DNA of 6,151 nucleotides from Enterobacteriaceae bacterium (GTDB taxonomy: Bacteria; Pseudomonadota; Gammaproteobacteria; Enterobacterales; Enterobacteriaceae): the NCBI GenBank assembly GCA_022712475.1, contig JALAGK010000116.1, forward strand, positions 1 through 6,151. The letters are read 5' to 3'. The notes under the pieces are model-generated. The model was given only the letters and a program-made list of their open reading frames with translations. It did not search any database and had not been told where the DNA came from. Both the position numbers and the translations under genes were made by a program. Positions 1 to 5,581 of the stretch are shown piece after piece. Position 1 is the first letter of the stretch, and each line of letters opens with the position of its first letter.

Positions 1-303
1 GAGAAAACGCACCAGCAGATACTGCACGCGTTCCGGCCCGGTGCGCGGGATACGTAACTGGCGCTGCGGCATTTCACACAGCGCCGCATAGCGGTTTGGG
101 TCATCAATTTTTAGCTGGTAACCCGCGCCGCGGTTAAGGATGAACTGCACCCCATGTTGCAGTAATAGCGCATTGAGCGCGGTGATATCGGCGCGAACGG
201 TACGAGTGGAAACAGAAAGCCTGCGCGCCAACTCGTCCTGCGGCAGCGTTTCATTTTGCAACAGCTCAAACAGTTGAGCCAGGCGTTGATTAGGGAATCG
301 CAA
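1..303 (-). CDS. BglG/MtlR/LicR-type transcriptional regulator, N-terminal part (cut by window edge)
   Basis: An open frame of 101 codons runs to the window edge without a stop, so only the N-terminus is seen. Residues 20-44 form a helix-turn-helix of the HTH_11/Mga kind (LPQDELARRLSVSTRTVRAD). A wing follows at about 52-64, with the typical R-G-A-G-Y-Q-L end. From about residue 90 (ERVQYLLVRFL) the sequence looks like the start of a PTS regulation domain (PRD). Family members usually continue with two PRDs and EIIB/EIIA-like modules, and PTS components control their activity by phosphorylation. I chose TTG at 303-301 as the start because AGAGGA lies 7 nt upstream. No ATG or GTG occurs between it and the in-frame TAA that ends the lactonase gene. 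The 24-nt gap after the lactonase suggests co-transcription. The target is unknown; the sugar-acid operon upstream is a reasonable guess. A DNA-binding activator is more likely than an RNA-binding antiterminator, because a winged HTH replaces the CAT domain. Confidence 0.85.
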   Translation of the reverse strand, partial: MRFPNQRLAQLFELLQNETLPQDELARRLSVSTRTVRADITALNALLLQHGVQFILNRGAGYQLKIDDPNRYAALCEMPQRQLRIPRTGPERVQYLLVRFL

Positions 304-310
304 CTCTGTT

Positions 311-316
311 TCCTCT
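311..316 (-). promoter_or_regulatory. Ribosome binding site supporting a TTG start of the regulator
   Basis: AGAGGA on the minus strand sits 7 nt before the TTG at 303-301, a normal Shine-Dalgarno distance. It is the only good site in the 24-nt gap after the lactonase stop codon, so it decides the regulator start. A weak start codon would keep regulator level low, as is common for such proteins. Confidence 0.6.
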
Positions 317-327
317 CGTTTAACCCT

Positions 328-1482
328 TTATTTCAGCGGCGTGATGACCATCTGAGAAGGGCTGCCTACTGGCGTGTAATCGCCAACAGGTGTTAGTTTT
401 CCGCCATCCGTTGCAACACGAAACCGGGAGATGTTGTCACTGCGCTGATTCATCGCATAAAGCCAGCGCCCGTCAGGGCTCAGCGTCAGCGTGCGTGGAT
501 AATCTCCACCGGTCCAGACCTCATCCTTAAACGTTAATTCGCCATCACCGCTCAGAGTAAAGTGCGAAATGCTGTTTCGCAATCTATTGGCGACATAAAG
601 GCTTGTTCCGTCAGCATTTAGGACCAGTCCAGCGGCAAAACTCGTTCCCTTATAGCCTTCTGGTAATGAGGAGACCGTTTTACCTTCCGTCAAGGTGCCT
701 TTCTGCACATCTAACTGGTAGCTGGTCAGCGTTGAGGCTTCTTCGTTGATAAGCCAGAGTGCATCGCCTTTCGGTGTAAAAACAAAATGACGCGGTCCAG
801 CACCGGCAGACGAGGCTGAAATCCAGGGCGGGGAATTGGGCGTGAGCTTACCGCTGGCCTCATCAAACCGGTACTGATAAATCCTATCCAGACCCAGGTC
901 GGTCGCAAAAACAAACTTGCCCTGTGGATCGGCGGCAATCATATGCGCGTGTGGGCCATTGTGATCGCTGATAGCAAAGCTGCCTTCAACGGCTGCTGCG
1001 GGTTTCGCGGCTCCCGGCGGGCCATCGTGCTGCTGTACATCGCTGGCCTCATTCAGGCTACCGTCGGCGTTGACCGGCAATACCGCAACAGAACCACTTA
1101 CGTAGTTTGCAACCAGCAAATGTTTACCGTTTGGCGTGAGCGACAGATAGACCGGGCCATCACCACCGGATGCCACCTGATTCAGCGCCTCAAGTTCACC
1201 GTTTTCTTTCACGCGCAGCGCCTGTACCACGCCCTTTTCCACTTCACTGGCCAGGTAGAGCGTTTTGCCATCAGCAGAAGTCGTCAGCTGCGCCGCGTTG
1301 GGCAATGTGCTGACCAGCGTTTTTCCGGTAAGTGCGCCGGTTTCAGCGTTAAGCGCAAAGCGATACAGCCCTTCGCCGTTTGGATTGTAAGTGCCAACCC
1401 AGGCGTAATGCGGTTGTGCCGCTAACGCTGTGCCTGCGCAGGCTGCCAGCGCGAGCGCCAGCAAAGAGTGCTTCAGTGCCAT
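328..1482 (-). CDS. Exported lactonase family protein (6-phosphogluconolactonase-like beta-propeller, COG2706)
   Basis: This 384-residue protein is related to the seven-bladed propeller lactonases typified by E. coli Pgl (YbhE, about 330 residues), but carries an N-terminal export signal. Signs of the family are repeated blade motifs of the type 'SPDGRWLYAMNQ' and 'TPNGKHLLVANY', N-G-P-H-A-H at 175-180, and G-P-R-H-F-V-F-T-P at 229-237 followed by N-E at 246-247. The first 21 residues have K4 and H5, then a Leu/Ala core. They allow signal peptidase I cleavage after A19-L20-A21, but L12-A13-A14-C15 is also a lipobox, so a lipoprotein is possible. Either way it acts outside the cytoplasm and cannot serve the cytoplasmic pentose phosphate pathway as Pgl does. 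A likely role is opening a sugar lactone to an aldonic acid in the periplasm (inference). GGAGGA lies 5 nt before the ATG. The gene sits 24 nt before the regulator and 434 nt after the aldolase gene. Family assignment is firm; the substrate is unknown. Confidence 0.88.
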   Translation of the reverse strand: MALKHSLLALALAACAGTALAAQPHYAWVGTYNPNGEGLYRFALNAETGALTGKTLVSTLPNAAQLTTSADGKTLYLASEVEKGVVQALRVKENGELEALNQVASGGDGPVYLSLTPNGKHLLVANYVSGSVAVLPVNADGSLNEASDVQQHDGPPGAAKPAAAVEGSFAISDHNGPHAHMIAADPQGKFVFATDLGLDRIYQYRFDEASGKLTPNSPPWISASSAGAGPRHFVFTPKGDALWLINEEASTLTSYQLDVQKGTLTEGKTVSSLPEGYKGTSFAAGLVLNADGTSLYVANRLRNSISHFTLSGDGELTFKDEVWTGGDYPRTLTLSPDGRWLYAMNQRSDNISRFRVATDGGKLTPVGDYTPVGSPSQMVITPLK

Positions 1483-1514
1483 ATGTATCCTCCGTTTCGC
1501 GCACCTGGCGCAAA

Positions 1515-1544
1515 AGTATGTCGAAGCGATAGCGTGTCTGACAA
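1515..1544 (-). promoter_or_regulatory. Candidate sigma-70 promoter for the lactonase-regulator pair
   Basis: On the minus strand TTGTCA (1544-1539, 5 of 6 to the -35 consensus) is followed after 18 nt by CATACT (1520-1515, 4 of 6 to the -10 consensus). Transcription would start near 1508 and leave a leader of about 25 nt before the lactonase ATG. This is a pattern match only, but it is well placed and would let lactonase and regulator be expressed separately from the upstream operon. Confidence 0.4.
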
Positions 1545-1590
1545 CAAACGGTCACGCCGGTAGTGAATGAATACGGATGTGTTATATCCC

Positions 1591-1632
1591 GGTTAGGGTG
1601 AGCAGGCAGTGACTGACCTGCTCACCCTAACC
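1591..1632. repeat. Perfect 16-bp inverted repeat, candidate REP-like palindromic element
   Basis: The left arm is GGTTAGGGTGAGCAGG (1591-1606) and the right arm CCTGCTCACCCTAACC (1617-1632), an exact reverse complement, with a 10-nt centre. CAG/CTG in the centre can pair further with one bulged A, leaving a TGA loop. Neither strand has a T-run after the stem, which argues against an intrinsic terminator. The CTCACCCTAACCCTCT stretch resembles arms of dispersed intergenic palindromes that I recall from several enterobacterial genomes. It does not match the classical E. coli REP consensus. Membership of a repeat family is inference; the palindrome is directly visible. Confidence 0.75.
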
Positions 1633-1800
1633 CTCTGCAGTTAAGCAAAGAGTAGGGGTGCACAATCCCGGTTATGGCGCAGAGTGTGTTGATAACGAAA
1701 TGAACTAACCAGTCCTTTTCACTATCATCAGAGTACGAATCACCATCCCATTACTGGCGCTTCGCATCTTTTCTTATTGCATAAGAGAAAGCACTTCCGT

Positions 1801-1822
1801 GCCTTGTGCAAGGCTGTGCACA
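1801..1822. repeat. TGTGCA direct repeat and nested palindromes
   Basis: TGTGCA occurs at 1805-1810 and 1815-1820, ten bases apart, about one helical turn. The second copy is part of the 8-bp palindrome TGTGCACA (1815-1822). GCCTTG/CAAGGC (1801-1806 and 1809-1814) forms another short inverted repeat overlapping the first copy. The arrangement resembles a protein-binding site, but it lies far from the lactonase promoter and no known consensus is recognised. Confidence 0.3.
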
Positions 1823-1832
1823 TTTGTGGCCT

Positions 1833-1870
1833 GGCCCGGTCTACTCACCTTCACCGTTGTAAACCGGGCC
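1833..1870. repeat. GC-rich 8-bp inverted repeat with 22-nt loop
   Basis: GGCCCGGT (1833-1840) and ACCGGGCC (1863-1870) are exact reverse complements. If transcribed on the plus strand a G-U and two C-G pairs could extend the stem outward. The element begins about 46 nt beyond the aldolase stop in the mRNA direction. It could cap the 3' end of the operon message as an exonuclease block, but the loop is long and no U-tract follows. Its function is unknown. Confidence 0.45.
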
Positions 1871-1916
1871 GGGGGCACCTTAATTGCCGCCATCGCAAAC
1901 CTGGCGACAGGAGGAA

Positions 1917-2657
1917 TTACCCGACCAGCTTCTTCGTCACCGCCAATAGTGTGCGTACGTCTTCCGGGCGCGTGTCGCCGCTGGCTTTGTCGATAATGGA
2001 GCTGTAGATATGCGGAATGATTTTGCTCACACCCGCGTCGAGTGCAATCTTGAGAATCTCTTCGTAATTATCAAGATCGATACCCCCCGTCGGCTCCAGC
2101 CAGAAGTCGTGCTCTGCACAGGCTTTTGCCACGGCTTCAAACTCGTCGCGGTGCTTGAGGCCGCCCATTGGGAAGTACTTCACCGAGCTGCCGCCCATGT
2201 CTTTGAGCAGCGCAATGGCGGTTTCAACCGGCACAATCGCATCAGGCTGACCAGAGCTCAGCGGGCCGGTGGAGATTTTCACCATGCCGACAGTGCCGGT
2301 TGGGGATATCAGACCATTAACGACAGAGTCGTTCTGCCCCAGCAGCGCACGGCTTGGACCTACGCCGGTGAAGACCTGGTTTACGTGCTGCGGCTGAACC
2401 TGGCTTGAGATTTCACTCACCATCGCCGACTGGTTCGGATCGCCCGCACCAAGCCCCACGGACAGCGCGTTATCAATCAGTTTTGCGTATTCACGCATGT
2501 CGGCAACCGCGCTGGCTACGTCCGGATAATCTTTGGACAAAACGCCCACCAGCACGTGGCCTTCCGCTGCCTCATAAATTGCTTTTGCGTTCTCTTTGGA
2601 GCCTGCCAGCACGTTGAGGCATACGCGGTCACGGTAAAAATTGGGGGTCAGTTTCAT
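1917..2657 (-). CDS. dgaF: KDGP aldolase family protein (DgaF type; 2-dehydro-3-deoxy-phosphogluconate aldolase)
   Basis: This 246-residue cytoplasmic protein matches the DgaF family (also annotated dagF; related to the family named after E. faecalis EF_0839). In the Salmonella D-glucosaminate pathway DgaF cleaves 2-keto-3-deoxygluconate 6-phosphate to pyruvate and glyceraldehyde 3-phosphate. A TIM-barrel class I aldolase is expected. K160 in S-S-V-K-Y-F-P-M-G-G resembles the Schiff-base lysine motif (K-F-F-P) of KDPG aldolases. Other conserved-looking stretches are G-D-P-N-Q at 72-76, S-P-T-G-T-V-G at 118-124 and E-P-T-G-G-I-D at 188-194. The ATG overlaps the stop of the ammonia-lyase gene in an ATGA, with AAGGAG 8 nt upstream, so translation is probably coupled. 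It is the last gene of the operon, fitting the last step of the pathway. The exact substrate here could be another 2-keto-3-deoxy sugar-acid phosphate. Confidence 0.9.
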   Translation of the reverse strand: MKLTPNFYRDRVCLNVLAGSKENAKAIYEAAEGHVLVGVLSKDYPDVASAVADMREYAKLIDNALSVGLGAGDPNQSAMVSEISSQVQPQHVNQVFTGVGPSRALLGQNDSVVNGLISPTGTVGMVKISTGPLSSGQPDAIVPVETAIALLKDMGGSSVKYFPMGGLKHRDEFEAVAKACAEHDFWLEPTGGIDLDNYEEILKIALDAGVSKIIPHIYSSIIDKASGDTRPEDVRTLLAVTKKLVG

Positions 2658-3769
2658 GCCTGCTTCTCCTTAAGTAACTCACTAATACGGCGGTAAATAA
2701 TATCCAACTGCGGGGCGGTCACGCTGCGCACATCGGCTTCGATAATGCCTTCGTTAGCCTTGTAGCCACGGAAATAAATCGCGTACTCGCCCTGCTTGAG
2801 CGCGGCCACGAGATCGCCGGTAGCGATACCGGTCGTGGCTTCATCAAATTTGATTTCAGCGCGAGCAATATCACGGCCCGCTGAATCCCACACTACACGG
2901 GCGCTTACGCCGTTGAGGGTATTGAGGGAGTCGATAAACGGCGTCATTTTGGCCACCATCTCTGCTCCGCTCTCTTTCTCGGCGGTGAGGTAGTGCTCAA
3001 TAGCACAGGTCAGGCCGAGGATGCCTTCTTTACCCACTTTCATTGCGCGGCCAATGCCGTATGACTGGCGCTTCACCCACTCTACATACTGGGTACGGCC
3101 AATCACCAGGCCGCTGGTCGGCCCTTCAATGGCTTTCGCGCCGCTGTAAATCACAAGGTCAGCACCGTCGTGGTAATAGCGCTGCAAATCTTCTTCCGCT
3201 GCCGCATCCACAATCAGCGGCAGGTTGTGCGCACGCGCCACTTCCGCCGCCTGAGCGACGTTCAGCATGCTTTTTTGTACGCAGTGGTGAGATTTGATGT
3301 AGAGGATAGCGGCCGTGCGTGGCGTGATGGCGGCTGCCAGCTGTGCGGCCGAACATTCATTGGCGTAGCCCGCTTCAACGATTTTACCGCCGCCGAGTGC
3401 CACCATGGTACCGACCGGTGCGCCAAAGTTGACGTTGTGGCCCTTCGGCAACACGATTTCGTTGTTCTCAACCGGCGTGACGTGCAGGTTTTCCAGCAGC
3501 CATTCGCTGTCTTTGACCAGCACGGCGGCGATGGACTGCGCGATACCGGCAGATGCGCACGACACCACAGTCGCCCCTTCCACGCCCAGCAGCTTTGCGA
3601 TGTACTCACCGGTCTTGTTGACCAAGTCTTTCATCTCAAAGTAATGGTTCATACCGGTGTTAACGGCGTCCACCACTTCCGGGCGCGGCGTGGAGACGCC
3701 GAGGATGGTCATGCGGCCTGAAGCGTTAATGACCTGCTTTAAACGGTATTTTTCATAAATCGAAGACAT
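2654..3769 (-). CDS. dgaE: DgaE family PLP-dependent ammonia-lyase (SelA-like fold)
   Basis: This 371-residue protein belongs to the SelA-related aminotransferase-fold group that includes D-glucosaminate-6-phosphate ammonia-lyase DgaE. It uses PLP to eliminate ammonia from a 2-amino-2-deoxy sugar acid, giving a 2-keto-3-deoxy acid for the aldolase. The sequence shows the family start (Y-R-L-K-Q-V-I-N-A-S-G-R-M at 8-20), S70-C-A-S-A-G for the cofactor phosphate pocket, D188 in L-I-V-D-A-A-A-E-E (pyridine nitrogen partner) and K212 in Y-S-G-A-K-A-I-E-G-P as the likely Schiff-base lysine. The length fits the family. The ATG lies 17 nt inside the amidohydrolase gene, with AAGGGA 9 nt upstream, and its TGA overlaps the aldolase ATG. 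Co-encoding with a DgaF aldolase strongly supports the elimination role rather than selenocysteine synthesis. Whether the substrate is glucosaminate 6-phosphate or a relative cannot be told from sequence. Confidence 0.9.
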   Translation of the reverse strand: MSSIYEKYRLKQVINASGRMTILGVSTPRPEVVDAVNTGMNHYFEMKDLVNKTGEYIAKLLGVEGATVVSCASAGIAQSIAAVLVKDSEWLLENLHVTPVENNEIVLPKGHNVNFGAPVGTMVALGGGKIVEAGYANECSAAQLAAAITPRTAAILYIKSHHCVQKSMLNVAQAAEVARAHNLPLIVDAAAEEDLQRYYHDGADLVIYSGAKAIEGPTSGLVIGRTQYVEWVKRQSYGIGRAMKVGKEGILGLTCAIEHYLTAEKESGAEMVAKMTPFIDSLNTLNGVSARVVWDSAGRDIARAEIKFDEATTGIATGDLVAALKQGEYAIYFRGYKANEGIIEADVRSVTAPQLDIIYRRISELLKEKQA

Positions 3770-4886
3770 TTTCGGCTTTCCCTTGTTCAGTCATGAACCA
3801 CTTGCCGGCGCGCAGTGCAGCCAGCGCCACGATCTGCTCTTCTGCCTGCAGCGTGTCGTTCTCAGAATCGGTAAACAGTGTGGACTGGCGGCGCAGTGCA
3901 AACACCGTCAGGTCAGCATCCGCGCCAACGGCCAGGCGACCTTTATGCGCCAGGCGCATGCTTTCGGCAGCGTGTACCGTCACGCAGTCAATCACCTCCG
4001 ACAGCGTCATGCCGATGGCGAGGAATTTGGACATTACGGCAGCCAGGCTGTGAACCGGTCCGTTAATGCGGTTTTTGCAGTAAATATCAGAGCTGATAGT
4101 GTGTGGCAGAATGCCCAGCGCAATAGCCTGCTGCGCAACAGCAAAGCTGAAGCTTGCGGTGCCGTGGCCAATATCCATACGCACACCGCGCGCCAGCGCA
4201 CGGCTGACGGACGCGCGCAGCTGTCCGGTCGGGGTCAGGATGCGGTTAGGCTTGCCGTTATAGCAGTGGGTAATGATGTCACCTGAAGTCAGCATGTCGG
4301 CGATCTCGTCGAGATCCGGCGGGTTGTTGCCAATGTGTACCATCAGCGGCAGGTCATCATTCTCTTTCTGGATAAGCTTAGCGCGCTCCAGCGGTTTGAT
4401 ACCGTTTGCCCCCACCACGCTGCTGCTCATACGTGCTTTAATGCCAACGATAAAATCTGGATAGCGTTTGATGGCGGCACCTGCGGCCGCTGTGTCGATA
4501 TGAGACATATCGGACAACTCATTTTGCGCAATCAGCCCTACACGGGAAATGTTCAGCAGGGCATACACCTCGGTGGTGGCTTCACGCGTAAGCTGATAGA
4601 AGTCATCAATATCATCCGCGCCGGTACTGCCTGCATCCACAACGCTCGTCACGCCGGTCGCAATGCCAACGCTGTCAGGCTCGTCGTGATAAATCGGGGA
4701 TTTAGGGTAACAATGTACGTGAGAGTCAATCCAGCCCGCGCTGACATAGCCCTTACCTTCAAGGTTCTTTTCCTCACGTGCCGGGCCGGATATCTCGCCC
4801 AGCGCCGCTATCTTACCGTCCTGAATCGCGATATCGATAACGCTGTCATCCGCCAGGCGTGCCCGACGCAGGATTAAGTCAAACAT
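3753..4886 (-). CDS. Amidohydrolase/deacetylase family metallohydrolase (COG3964, EF_0837-like)
   Basis: This 377-residue cytoplasmic enzyme of the amidohydrolase superfamily was often labelled dihydroorotase or adenine deaminase in the past. A binuclear metal site is well preserved: H56 and H58 (D-S-H-V-H), K150 (V-G-I-K-A-R, the lysine expected to be carboxylated), H184 (M-V-H-I-G), H207 (I-T-H-C-Y) and D267 (I-S-S-D-I). N- and C-terminal strands form the usual small beta domain (L-T-V-F at 326-329). It likely hydrolyses an amide or ester and would expose the amine needed by the next enzyme, DgaE (inference). To my knowledge, studied COG3964 members act on acetylated alpha-hydroxy acids, so the acyl group could be on oxygen instead. 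AGGAG lies 6 nt before the ATG. A UACG hairpin lies just upstream of that site. The gene overlaps dgaE by 17 nt. The enzyme class is firm; the substrate is open. Confidence 0.9.
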   Translation of the reverse strand: MFDLILRRARLADDSVIDIAIQDGKIAALGEISGPAREEKNLEGKGYVSAGWIDSHVHCYPKSPIYHDEPDSVGIATGVTSVVDAGSTGADDIDDFYQLTREATTEVYALLNISRVGLIAQNELSDMSHIDTAAAGAAIKRYPDFIVGIKARMSSSVVGANGIKPLERAKLIQKENDDLPLMVHIGNNPPDLDEIADMLTSGDIITHCYNGKPNRILTPTGQLRASVSRALARGVRMDIGHGTASFSFAVAQQAIALGILPHTISSDIYCKNRINGPVHSLAAVMSKFLAIGMTLSEVIDCVTVHAAESMRLAHKGRLAVGADADLTVFALRRQSTLFTDSENDTLQAEEQIVALAALRAGKWFMTEQGKAENVFDL

Positions 4887-4904
4887 GGGATTCTCCTGAT
4901 AAAC

Positions 4905-4922
4905 CGGGCGCCGTAGCGCCCG
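4905..4922 (-). other. Intra-operon hairpin with UACG tetraloop
   Basis: On the mRNA (minus) strand the sequence is CGGGCGC-TACG-GCGCCCG, a perfect 7-bp GC-rich stem closed by C(UACG)G. UNCG loops with a C-G closing pair are known to be unusually stable. It starts 6 nt after the DUF4310 stop and ends 7 nt before the AGGAG of the amidohydrolase gene. No U-tract follows, so it is not a standard terminator. Likely roles are message stabilisation for the 3' processing product, or insulation of translation between the membrane and enzyme halves of the operon. Confidence 0.7.
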
Positions 4923-4928
4923 TACAAC

Positions 4929-5570
4929 TTAGAGTGCAACCGGGAAGAAAGCACCGAAGAGCATGGCTCCAAGGATTGCGCCGCCGGTGATGGGTTTCTG
5001 CCACACGTAGAACAGCAGTGCGCCAAGCAGTGAACCCAGGCCGATAGGAATGGACGCGCCCATCGCGCTGAGGATAATCAATGGTCCCAGGAAGCGACCA
5101 GAAGCGTTACCTGCGCCCATCATCACGTCCGCGCCGTAAGTCGTGTTGCCCTGACCCACGGTAAATTTACGCGCCAGGATAATCACATAACCAATCGCCA
5201 GACCAATCACGAGACCGGTTACCAGAGAAGCGGCAAAGTTAGCCACCGGGAAGACAAAACCTGCACCCAGCAGTAGTGCCGGTACGCCCAGGCCAACGCC
5301 GGTCTGAATCGCGCCGCCGATATCGAGAATACCCACCAGCGAGCCTTCGATAATACGGGCAAACAGGAAGCTTGCGCCAAACGCCGCCACCGCGCCGTAA
5401 ACCCCCGTGTCGATACCGGCTTTCAGCATGGCCACGAAGGCCACTTCGTTAAAGGCACCAATGCCGTAGAGGTAGTACATGTGTGTCCCGGCGAACACGC
5501 CGGAGGAAAGCAGGCCAACGAAGATCGGGAACGACCAGTCGGCATACCAGAAACCTTTTTTCTCTTCCAT
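4929..5570 (-). CDS. DUF4310 family integral membrane protein
   Basis: This 213-residue, very hydrophobic, glycine- and alanine-rich protein has about six likely membrane segments (roughly residues 13-33, 52-74, 86-108, 110-133, 160-189 and 195-213). A short charged N-terminus (M-E-E-K-K) precedes them. It matches my memory of the DUF4310 family, found with DUF4311, DUF4312 and glycine-rich SFCGS proteins in a conserved cluster in Gram-positives (E. faecalis EF_0830-EF_0839 region) and enteric bacteria. No biochemical function is established. The presence next to sugar-acid catabolic enzymes suggests an inner-membrane transport component, perhaps paired with the DUF4311 protein. AAGGAG lies 7 nt before the ATG and overlaps the DUF4311 stop codon, so translation of the two is probably coupled. 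Length is as expected for a complete gene. Confidence 0.85.
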   Translation of the reverse strand: MEEKKGFWYADWSFPIFVGLLSSGVFAGTHMYYLYGIGAFNEVAFVAMLKAGIDTGVYGAVAAFGASFLFARIIEGSLVGILDIGGAIQTGVGLGVPALLLGAGFVFPVANFAASLVTGLVIGLAIGYVIILARKFTVGQGNTTYGADVMMGAGNASGRFLGPLIILSAMGASIPIGLGSLLGALLFYVWQKPITGGAILGAMLFGAFFPVAL

Positions 5571-5581
5571 TTGTATGCTCC

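Larger units (their letters stand above)
1483..1916. other. 434-nt intergenic region between aldolase and lactonase genes
   Basis: No convincing gene is present on either strand. From high to low coordinates it holds a GC-rich inverted repeat near 1833-1870, a cluster of TGTGCA repeats at 1801-1822, an AT-rich imperfect hairpin (1769-1789, nine pairs with one G-U if transcribed on the plus strand, TGC loop), a short direct repeat ATCCCGGTTA (1586-1595 and 1665-1674), a perfect 16-bp inverted repeat at 1591-1632, and the candidate lactonase promoter. None of the hairpins is followed by a T-run on the minus strand, so I see no standard Rho-independent terminator for the upstream operon. Ending may depend on Rho, or transcription may read through into the lactonase gene. 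Confidence 0.7.

Noticed and set aside
328..330. Possible read-through fusion of lactonase and regulator (same frame, no other stop between them)
   Set aside because: The regulator has its own ribosome site, the stop is TAA, and a fusion of an exported enzyme to a cytoplasmic DNA-binding protein makes no sense.
943..1425. Long plus-strand open frame (160 codons) opposite the lactonase gene
   Set aside because: It is a shadow of the well-supported minus-strand lactonase; it has no ribosome site of note and no family features.
1769..1789. AT-rich hairpin as terminator
   Set aside because: The stem is short and AT-rich with a G-U pair, and no T-run follows it on either strand.
1910..1920. AGGAGG-like ribosome site on the plus strand
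   Set aside because: No start codon follows at suitable distance; it falls at the complement of the dgaF stop.
1777..2007. Plus-strand open frame of 76 codons spanning the end of dgaF and the gap
   Set aside because: It runs antisense into dgaF, has no ribosome site at its start and no similarity I recognise.
3170..3721. Plus-strand open frame of 183 codons opposite dgaE
   Set aside because: DgaE on the minus strand has full length, catalytic lysine and overlaps with neighbours, so the opposite frame is a by-product of codon bias.
4335..4877. Plus-strand open frame of 180 codons opposite the amidohydrolase
   Set aside because: The minus-strand gene carries all metal-binding residues; the opposite frame has no recognisable features.
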